From positions 1-10,227 of the forward strand of contig JBKCXU010000118.1 in assembly GCA_046316025.1 (NCBI GenBank): DNA of 10,227 bases, given 5' to 3'. This document shows, piece after piece, positions 5,916-10,227 of this stretch (positions are counted from its first letter, which is position 1; each line of letters opens with the position of its first letter). The notes under the pieces were generated by a model, which was given only the letters and a program-made list of their open reading frames with translations, ran no database searches and had not been told where the DNA came from. Both the position numbers and the translations under genes were made by a program. The stretch is from JAJTHJ01 sp046316025 (GTDB lineage Bacteria; Pseudomonadota; Gammaproteobacteria; Burkholderiales; Burkholderiaceae_F).

Positions 5916-6802
5916 GGCGGCGCCAATTCCTCTATGCCGCGCTGGCGGCGGCGGCGGGCCAGCCCGCCGCGGCGGCGCAAAGCTCGACCCGGCCGATTCC
6001 CGCCACCGGCGAGCGGCTGCCCGCAGTCGGCATGGGCACCTGGCTCACGTTCGATGTCGGCGACGGCGTGGCCGAGCGGGCTCAGCGGCTGGCGGTGTTG
6101 CAGGAGTTCTTCGCCGCCGGCGGCGGGATGATCGATTCGTCGCCGATGTACGGCCGCGCCGAGCGCGTGGTGGGCGAGTTGCTGCCGCAGGTAGCGCACG
6201 CCGGCAAGCTCTTTGCGGCGACCAAGGTGTGGACGGCCTTCGACCGCGTCGGCCCGACGCAGATCGACGAGTCGCTGCGCCTGTGGCGGCTGCCGCGGCT
6301 CGATCTGCTGCAAGTCCACAACCTGCTCAACTGGCGCGCACACATCAAGACGCTGCGCGCCGTGCGCGACGCCGGCCGGGTACGCTACATCGGCGTCACC
6401 ACCTCGCACGGCCGCAAGCACGAAGAGATGGAGCTGATCCTGAAGACCGAGAAAGTCGACTTCATGCAGATCACCTACAACCTCGCCGATGCGAGTGCCG
6501 AGCCGTTGTTGGAGCTGGCTGCCGCGCGCGGCGTGGCGGTGATCGTCAATCGGCCGTACGACGGCGGCAACCTGTTCGACCGCGTGGGCACCGTGCCGCT
6601 GCCCGGCTGGGCGGCGCAGGCCGGTTGCGCCAACTGGCCGGACTTTCTGCTCAAGTGGGTGCTGGCGCACCCGGCCGTGACCTGCGCAATCCCGGCCACG
6701 CGCCAGCCGCGCCACATGCGCGAGAACATGGCCGCCGGCCGCGGTGCGCTGCCGGATGCCGCGCAGCGGCGGCGGATGCAGCAGTTCGTCGCCGCGTTGT
6801 AA
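5912..6802 (+). CDS. Aldo/keto reductase with twin-arginine signal
   Basis: A 296-residue NAD(P)H-dependent oxidoreductase of the aldo/keto reductase superfamily. The catalytic tetrad is complete: Asp75 and Tyr80 (I-D-S-S-P-M-Y-G), Lys105 (A-A-T-K-V-W) and His136 (L-Q-V-H-N-L). The barrel continues with RVRYIGVTTSHG, FMQITYNLADASAE, GVAVIVNRPYDGG and the C-terminal CAIPATRQPRHMRENM cofactor-binding region. The N-terminus MRRRQFLYAALAAAAG fits a Tat signal (RRxFL followed by a weakly hydrophobic Ala-rich core), with likely cleavage near A22/Q23, so the enzyme is probably exported folded with its cofactor. The substrate is unknown. The ATG overlaps the transporter's stop as ATGA; the CDP-alcohol phosphatidyltransferase gene follows after 12 nt. 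Confidence 0.9.
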   Translation: MRRRQFLYAALAAAAGQPAAAAQSSTRPIPATGERLPAVGMGTWLTFDVGDGVAERAQRLAVLQEFFAAGGGMIDSSPMYGRAERVVGELLPQVAHAGKLFAATKVWTAFDRVGPTQIDESLRLWRLPRLDLLQVHNLLNWRAHIKTLRAVRDAGRVRYIGVTTSHGRKHEEMELILKTEKVDFMQITYNLADASAEPLLELAAARGVAVIVNRPYDGGNLFDRVGTVPLPGWAAQAGCANWPDFLLKWVLAHPAVTCAIPATRQPRHMRENMAAGRGALPDAAQRRRMQQFVAAL

Positions 6803-6814
6803 GGTGCGGCCCGC

Positions 6815-7375
6815 ATGCTCAACCTGCCCAACGCGATCACCGTCGTCCGCGCGCTGCTGATCCCGGCCATCGGCGGGCTGCTCGTCGTGCGCGACTATCA
6901 CAGCGCGCTGGTGTTGTTTCTGCTGTGCGCGCTTGGCGACTTGCTCGACGGCTGGCTCGCCCGCCGGCTCGACCAGCGCTCGCGCTTCGGCGCCATCGCC
7001 GACCCGCTGGCCGACAAGCTGACCATGCTCACCGTGGCGCTGCTGCTGGCCTGGCATGGGCTGCTGCCCTGGTGGTTTGCCGCGTTGGTGGTGCTGCGCG
7101 ATGCGACCATCGTCGCCGGCGCGGCGGCCTACCACTTCACTGTCGAGCGGGTGGAGATGGCGCCCACGCGCCTGTCCAAGCTCAACACCGCGCTGGAGTT
7201 CGTGCTGCTGGCGGCGGTGCTGGCGCAAGCGGCGGGCTGGTTTGCGGCGCCGGCGGCCCTGGCCGGGGCGGTGCTGCTGACCACGGCGACGATCGTCGCC
7301 TCCGGTGTGCACTACGTCGTGTCCTGGTCGGTCAAGGCGCGGCGAGCGCGGTCGGCTACGATCCGCCGCCGCTGA
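6815..7375 (+). CDS. CDP-alcohol phosphatidyltransferase family protein
   Basis: A 186-residue integral membrane enzyme that transfers a phosphatidyl group from CDP-diacylglycerol to an alcohol in phospholipid synthesis. The family signature D-x2-DG-x2-AR-x8-G-x3-D-x3-D is complete: Asp42, Asp45-Gly46, Ala49-Arg50, Gly59, Asp63 and Asp67. The N-terminus L-N-L-P-N-A-I-T-V-V-R also matches PgsA-type proteins, and about five or six hydrophobic segments are visible. The alcohol acceptor (glycerol-3-phosphate or another) is not decided by the sequence; the genome's main PgsA may be elsewhere, so I give no gene symbol. AAGGTG overlapping the previous stop serves as ribosome binding site. The C-terminus is strongly basic (KARRARSATIRRR). 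Confidence 0.9.
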   Translation: MLNLPNAITVVRALLIPAIGGLLVVRDYHSALVLFLLCALGDLLDGWLARRLDQRSRFGAIADPLADKLTMLTVALLLAWHGLLPWWFAALVVLRDATIVAGAAAYHFTVERVEMAPTRLSKLNTALEFVLLAAVLAQAAGWFAAPAALAGAVLLTTATIVASGVHYVVSWSVKARRARSATIRRR

Positions 7376-7391
7376 TCGCGGCCCCACACCC

Positions 7392-7399
7392 GGAGGAGA
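7392..7399 (+). promoter_or_regulatory. Strong ribosome binding site of the solute-binding protein gene
   Basis: GGAGGAGA lies directly before ATG 7402. It fixes the start in a frame that stays open for more than 1.5 kb upstream, and is the strongest Shine-Dalgarno site in the plus-strand unit. Confidence 0.8.
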
Positions 7400-7401
7400 A
7401 C

Positions 7402-8283
7402 ATGCAATCGAACCTGCCGCGCGTGCTGCGCGCGCTTTTGCTCGCGACCGGCACCGCGCTGACCCTCGGCGCCCAGGCGCAACTGGCCGACGGCCCGACC
7501 ATCAAGTCGCTGCGCGACACCGGCACCATCAAGCTCGGCTACCGCGAGGCTGCGCCGCCGCTGTCGTTCAAGGCGCCGAGTGGCCAGCCCGCGGGCTTCA
7601 TCGTCGAGATCTGCGACCGCGCCATGGGCGCGCTGCGCGAGCTACTCAAGCTGCCCAACCTGAAAGTCGAGTGGGTGCCGGTGACGGCCGAGACCCGCTT
7701 CGAGGCGCTTGCCACGCGCAAGATCGACCTCGAGTGCGGCACCACCACGGTCACCCTCGGGCGCATGGAGCGGGTGGACTTTTCCAGCTTCACCTTCCTC
7801 GACAGCGGCACGATGATGGTGCTCGCTGCCTCGGGCATGAAGCGCGTTCCCGACGTGGCCGGCAAGCGGGTCGCCGTCGTCGAGGGTACGACTGCGGCAA
7901 GCCGGCTGGCGGCGGCGATCAAGCGGGGCGCCTTTCGCGCGGAACTCGTCAACTTCCGCACCGGCCCGGACGCGCTCGCCGCGCTGCGCGGCGGCAAGGT
8001 CGACGCTTACGCCAACGACCGCATCCTGTTGGCCGGCGTGGCCGCGGCCGAAGGCAGCGGCGGTGCCGGCCTGGCGCTTCTGGAAGACGACTACTCGGTC
8101 GATGCCTATGCGCTGATGATGCGCACCGACGACCGCGCCTTCCGCATCGCCGTCAACCGCGGCCTGTCGCTCGTGTACGGGCTGCCGGAGTTCGGGCAGA
8201 TCTTCCAGCGCTGGTTCGGCCCGCAGGCGCGGCCGAGCGGGCCGCTGATCACGGTCTACTTGCTCGGCTTGTACGGCGACTGA
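7402..8283 (+). CDS. Amino-acid-type ABC transporter solute-binding protein (family 3)
   Basis: A 293-residue periplasmic binding protein of the polar-amino-acid/GltI type. A Sec signal peptide is visible (basic start, hydrophobic core ALLLATGTALTLGA, cleavage after A24-Q-A26). The mature protein begins with IKSLRDTGTIKLGYREAAPPLSF, followed by GQPAGFIVEICDR, KIDLECGTTTVTLGRMERVDFS (closely like the ECGTTT region of glutamate/aspartate binding proteins) and GKRVAVVEGTTAASRL, the second-lobe motif. It should bind a small amino acid or related compound. No permease or ATPase genes lie next to it, so it is an orphan here. It is 26 nt after the CDP-alcohol phosphatidyltransferase and is the last gene of the plus-strand unit. 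Confidence 0.9.
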   Translation: MQSNLPRVLRALLLATGTALTLGAQAQLADGPTIKSLRDTGTIKLGYREAAPPLSFKAPSGQPAGFIVEICDRAMGALRELLKLPNLKVEWVPVTAETRFEALATRKIDLECGTTTVTLGRMERVDFSSFTFLDSGTMMVLAASGMKRVPDVAGKRVAVVEGTTAASRLAAAIKRGAFRAELVNFRTGPDALAALRGGKVDAYANDRILLAGVAAAEGSGGAGLALLEDDYSVDAYALMMRTDDRAFRIAVNRGLSLVYGLPEFGQIFQRWFGPQARPSGPLITVYLLGLYGD

Positions 8284-8304
8284 TCGTCCCCGTCGCGCGG
8301 CCAC

Positions 8305-8334
8305 GCGTCGCCCCGGCCTGCGCCGGGACGACGC
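8305..8334. repeat. REP-like palindrome / possible bidirectional terminator
   Basis: A 13-bp stem with one mismatch (GCGTCGCCCCGGC ... GCCGGGACGACGC) around the loop CTGC, lying between two converging genes. There is no T-run, so it is either a REP-type dispersed palindrome or a hairpin that stops or stabilises both transcripts. Sequences like CCCCGGCCTGCGCCGGGACGA are common between genes in GC-rich proteobacteria (general knowledge). Confidence 0.65.
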
Positions 8335-8341
8335 GCTCGCC

Positions 8342-9250
8342 CTATCGGCCCGCCTTCGCGGCGATCGCGTTACCGGCGCGGGCAAAGGCGCGGCGGCCGA
8401 GGATGCCGCTGATCCACTGCCCGGTGGCGACCACCTTGGCGAGATCGATGCCGGTGTCGATGTCCAGCCCGCGCAGCAGGTACAGCACGTCTTCGGTCGC
8501 CACGTTGCCGGTGGCGCCTTTGGCGTAAGGACAACCGCCCAGCCCGGCGACGCTGGTGTCGAAACTCGCCACCCCGACTTCCAGCGCCGCGAGCGTGTTG
8601 GCCACGCCCATGCCGTAGGTGTCGTGAAAGTGTCCGCTCACCTGCGGTAGTTCGTACACGCCGAGCACCGCGTCCAGCGCCACCTGCACCTTGCGCGGCG
8701 TACCGACGCCGATGGTGTCGGCCACGCCGATGTGCTGCGTGCCGAGTTCCTTCATCAGCCGCGCCACGTAGGCGACCGCCGCCGGCTCGACCTCGCCCTG
8801 GTACGGACAGCCGAGCGCGCAGGAGATCGCGCCACGGATGGCGATGCCGGCGGCGCGCGCCGCATCGCACACCGGGCGGAAGCGCTCGATGCTCTCGGCG
8901 ATCGAGCAGTTGATGTTCCGCTGCGAGAACGCCTCGCTCGCCGCGCCGAAGATGACGATCTCGTCGGCGCGGGCGACGCGCGCGCCTTCGAAGCCCTTCA
9001 TGTTCGGCACCAGCACCGAGTAGACGACGCCCGGCTTGCGCCGGATACGCGCCATCACCTCGGCGCCATCGGCCATCTGCGGCACCCACTTGGGCGAGAC
9101 GAACGAAGTCGCCTCGATGGCGGAGAAGCCGGCGTCGGTCAGCCGGTCAACCAGCTCGACCTTCACGTCGGCGGCAATCGGCTGCTTTTCGTTTTGCAGC
9201 CCGTCGCGCGGGCCGACATCGACGATCTGGACGCGGGTGGGCAAGTTCAT
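8342..9250 (-). CDS. Hydroxymethylglutaryl-CoA lyase
   Basis: A 302-residue TIM-barrel enzyme that cleaves 3-hydroxy-3-methylglutaryl-CoA to acetyl-CoA and acetoacetate, the last step of leucine degradation. All family landmarks are present: V-D-V-G-P-R15-D16-G-L-Q-N-E with the catalytic Arg and Asp, the metal-binding H207-F-H209 in S-G-H-F-H-D-T-Y-G, and the lyase signature S-V-A-G-L-G-G-C240-P-Y-A-K-G-A-T-G-N with the active-site Cys. The length is typical. The ATG at 9250 gives MNLPTRVQIVDVGPRDG, the expected N-terminus; the frame stays open to 9697 but that extension does not resemble the family. The ribosome binding site is weak. Other leucine-pathway genes (methylcrotonyl-CoA carboxylase, isovaleryl-CoA dehydrogenase) are not in the window. 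Homocitrate-synthase-like relatives are excluded by the Cys signature. Confidence 0.95.
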   Translation of the reverse strand: MNLPTRVQIVDVGPRDGLQNEKQPIAADVKVELVDRLTDAGFSAIEATSFVSPKWVPQMADGAEVMARIRRKPGVVYSVLVPNMKGFEGARVARADEIVIFGAASEAFSQRNINCSIAESIERFRPVCDAARAAGIAIRGAISCALGCPYQGEVEPAAVAYVARLMKELGTQHIGVADTIGVGTPRKVQVALDAVLGVYELPQVSGHFHDTYGMGVANTLAALEVGVASFDTSVAGLGGCPYAKGATGNVATEDVLYLLRGLDIDTGIDLAKVVATGQWISGILGRRAFARAGNAIAAKAGR

Positions 9251-9408
9251 GGCAAGAGCTTCTCGAGGGGCGAGTCCAAAAGAATCGTAACGCCGCCGCC
9301 CTCGCGCGTGGCGTTGGACGGGTCGATCCTTGCGGGGAGACTTGCGCCAATTCCACCCCACCCGCTCGATGTTGCTCTGTGCGGGCGGGCGGCTGGGGTC
9401 GTCGACGA
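9251..9408. other. Gap upstream of HMG-CoA lyase; no confident gene
   Basis: The 158-nt stretch between the broken gene and HMG-CoA lyase has no clear promoter. On the minus strand the frame after TGA 9409 stays open, reads D-P-S-N-A-T-R-E-G-G-G-V-T-I-L-L-D-S-P-L-E-K-L-L-P, and stops in an ATGA overlapping the lyase start, but it has no start codon of its own. Confidence 0.4.
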
Positions 9409-9685
9409 TCACCAGATCGGGCCGCCGCGGAAGCCTTTGATTTCTTCGTTCGCGCGGCCGCGCCAGTATTCGGAGGGTTGGGTGGTGTCGGCGCCACTGC
9501 CGTCCCGGTGCATGAAAGGCAGCGGCGGCCCGCCCTGCTCGGGGCGCATGTTGTAGGAGATCTCGGACTTGTACCGGCTGCGGTAGCCCAGCAGCCGGTC
9601 GGCGCTGTCGAACACCTGGTGCACGCAGGCCTGCTGCAAGCTCTGCCTGTCGCTGCCGGTCGCGGGGTTGTCTTTGCAGCCGCAT
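9409..9685 (-). pseudogene. 3' fragment of an unrecognised broken gene
   Basis: From about 9685 down to a TGA at 9409, one minus-strand frame reads as real protein: C-K-D-N-P-A-T-G-S-D-R-Q, ACVHQVFDSADRLLGYRSRY, YNMRPEQGGPPLPFMHRDG, PSEYWRGRANEEIKGF and ending G-G-P-I-W. It has no usable start codon: the frame contains no ATG near its beginning, and the region above about 9690 becomes Arg/Trp-rich shadow. The segment before it (frame of 9722-10045) continues after its TGA as PAGEAKARMAAHM and would join this piece by a one-base frame change near 9675-9690. I therefore read it as the 3' remnant of a gene disrupted by that frame change. I do not recognise the family. Confidence 0.55.
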
Positions 9686-9721
9686 ATGCGCCGCCATGCG
9701 CGCCTTGGCCTCGCCCGCCGG

Positions 9722-10045
9722 TCAATCTCCGTCGAAGCGCGCCAGCCAGCGCTGCGCGTAGTGCGCATTAGCCAGTTGATGCGGCTTGGCCTGCCCCCAA
9801 CCCAGCGGCGCGCTATAGCCCGGCGGCGCCTCATAGCCCTCCGGCGCATTGAAAATCGTCGACGGATACGCTGCCCGCAGCGGCTTGAGCGCCCGCCCCA
9901 GCGCTACGTACTCTTGCGGGATCACGCCTTGTTCCGCATCGCCCATCTGCGGGTGCGGCCCTGCCACGAAGATCGTGCCTCCGTCGTAGGGCAGCGAACT
10001 CACCATTGGCCCCGCCTGCAGCAACACCGCCTCCGCACCCCCGAC
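9722..10045 (-). pseudogene. Middle fragment of an unrecognised broken gene (or a short hypothetical CDS)
   Basis: An open stretch between TAG 10046-10048 and TGA 9722-9724, with a GTG at 10027 that could start a 101-residue protein (MLLQAGPMVSSLPYDGG...). It includes T-I-F-V-A-G-P-H-P-Q-M-G-D-A-E-Q-G, YVALGRALKPLRAAYPSTIF, NAPEGYEAPPGYSAPLGW and ends Y-A-Q-R-W-L-A-R-F-D-G-D. No signal peptide or membrane helix is visible. The coding-like sequence continues in the same frame on the far side of the TAG (...S-L-L-E-stop-V-G-G-A-E-A-V-L-L-Q), where a single TGG-to-TAG change would explain the break. That favours a pseudogene over a separate small gene, but an independent 101-residue protein cannot be excluded. 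Family not recognised. Confidence 0.5.
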
Positions 10046-10225
10046 CTACTCCAGCAGACTTTCGCTAACGGCCGTGAGCCAATACCCGCAGCGGATGCCG
10101 TCGCGACACCAAAGTTTGGTTGTGGTCGGCAGATCGGTATCCAGCGCCACGAAACGCATCGCATACGGTCCGATGCGCCGCATCGCCGCAGCCTGATTGC
10201 CCACTTCCACCGGCAGCACGAAGCC
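10046..10225 (-). pseudogene. 5'-side fragment of an unrecognised broken gene (runs off window)
   Basis: The minus-strand frame is open from the window edge to TAG 10046-10048 and encodes 59 residues: G-F-V-L-P-V-E-V-G-N-Q-A-A-A-M, MRFVALDTDLPTTTKLWCRD, G-I-R-C-G-Y-W-L-T-A-V-S-E-S-L-L-E. The composition is normal for a folded soluble protein. It is either the true C-terminus of a gene whose body lies beyond the window, or the upstream part of the same broken gene as 9722-10045, which is in exactly the same frame. The next 1-2 kb outside the window would decide. Confidence 0.5.
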
Positions 10226-10227
10226 CA

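Noticed and set aside
5753..7387. Very long minus-strand open frame (544 codons) opposite the transporter, reductase and phosphatidyltransferase genes
   Set aside because: It is Arg/His/Gln-rich without any domain, and mirrors three plus-strand genes with clear family motifs. Long antisense frames are normal at this GC content.
5830..8283. An 817-codon plus-strand frame that includes the binding protein and could look like a fusion
   Set aside because: Only the part from 7402 is meaningful. A strong ribosome binding site and a signal peptide mark the true start; the upstream part is Arg/Ala-rich shadow of the reductase and phosphatidyltransferase genes.
9251..9697. N-terminal extension of HMG-CoA lyase (451 codons in total)
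   Set aside because: The extra residues do not match the family, whose N-terminus fits ATG 9250. The frame is open upstream by chance and through the broken-gene region.
1..10227. CRISPR array, tRNA/rRNA genes, integrase or transposase, retron or toxin-antitoxin module
   Set aside because: I saw no regularly spaced direct repeats, no cloverleaf or rRNA-like sequence, and no recombinase, reverse transcriptase or toxin motifs on either strand.

Overview
The window is about 10.2 kb of very GC-rich bacterial chromosome with tightly packed genes. Codon third positions are strongly G/C. An intergenic repeat of the CCCCTTCAAGGGG...GGGGATGGGT type and genes for aromatic/branched-chain acyl-CoA metabolism (a PaaK-like ligase and HMG-CoA lyase) point to a betaproteobacterium, probably Burkholderiales or Rhodocyclales. 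That placement is an inference from gene content and composition.

Layout. (1) 3-1043 (+) is the 3' part of a phenylacetate-CoA-ligase-family AMP-binding enzyme. It ends at a strong bidirectional terminator (1060-1088). (2) 1108-1731 (-) encodes a DUF1801 protein with a lysine/alanine-rich, histone-H1-like tail. It is divergent from 1812-2222 (+), an AhpD/carboxymuconolactone-decarboxylase-family protein. (3) A five-gene minus-strand unit runs from 4846 down to 2195: FlK-like hot-dog thioesterase, DUF1289 small Cys4 protein, two-helix membrane protein with a PH-like tail, metallo-beta-lactamase-fold hydrolase, and DUF3455 lipoprotein. Several junctions overlap (ATGA, or stop inside the next gene). 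The last gene overlaps the end of the AhpD-like gene tail to tail. (4) 4847-5012 is a divergent intergenic region holding a facing pair of 34-bp repeats. (5) A four-gene plus-strand unit runs 5013-8283: EamA/DMT transporter, Tat-exported aldo/keto reductase (ATGA overlap), CDP-alcohol phosphatidyltransferase, and a family-3 amino-acid-type solute-binding protein with no transporter partner in view. (6) A 13-bp palindrome (8305-8334) separates this unit from hydroxymethylglutaryl-CoA lyase (8342-9250, -). (7) 9409 to the right edge, minus strand, looks like one decaying gene: three coding-like segments separated by an in-frame TAG, an in-frame TGA and a frame change.

The genes do not add up to one obvious pathway. 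The two multi-gene units look like ordinary co-transcribed accessory/housekeeping sets. The ligase, thioesterase and HMG-CoA lyase share a CoA-thioester theme but lie in separate transcription units. I found no CRISPR array, tRNA, rRNA, integrase or transposase, and nothing I would claim as a new biological system. The best items for a second look are the broken gene at the right edge, the DUF1801/histone-like fusion, the Tat-exported reductase beside a DMT transporter and an orphan binding protein, and the facing repeat pair.
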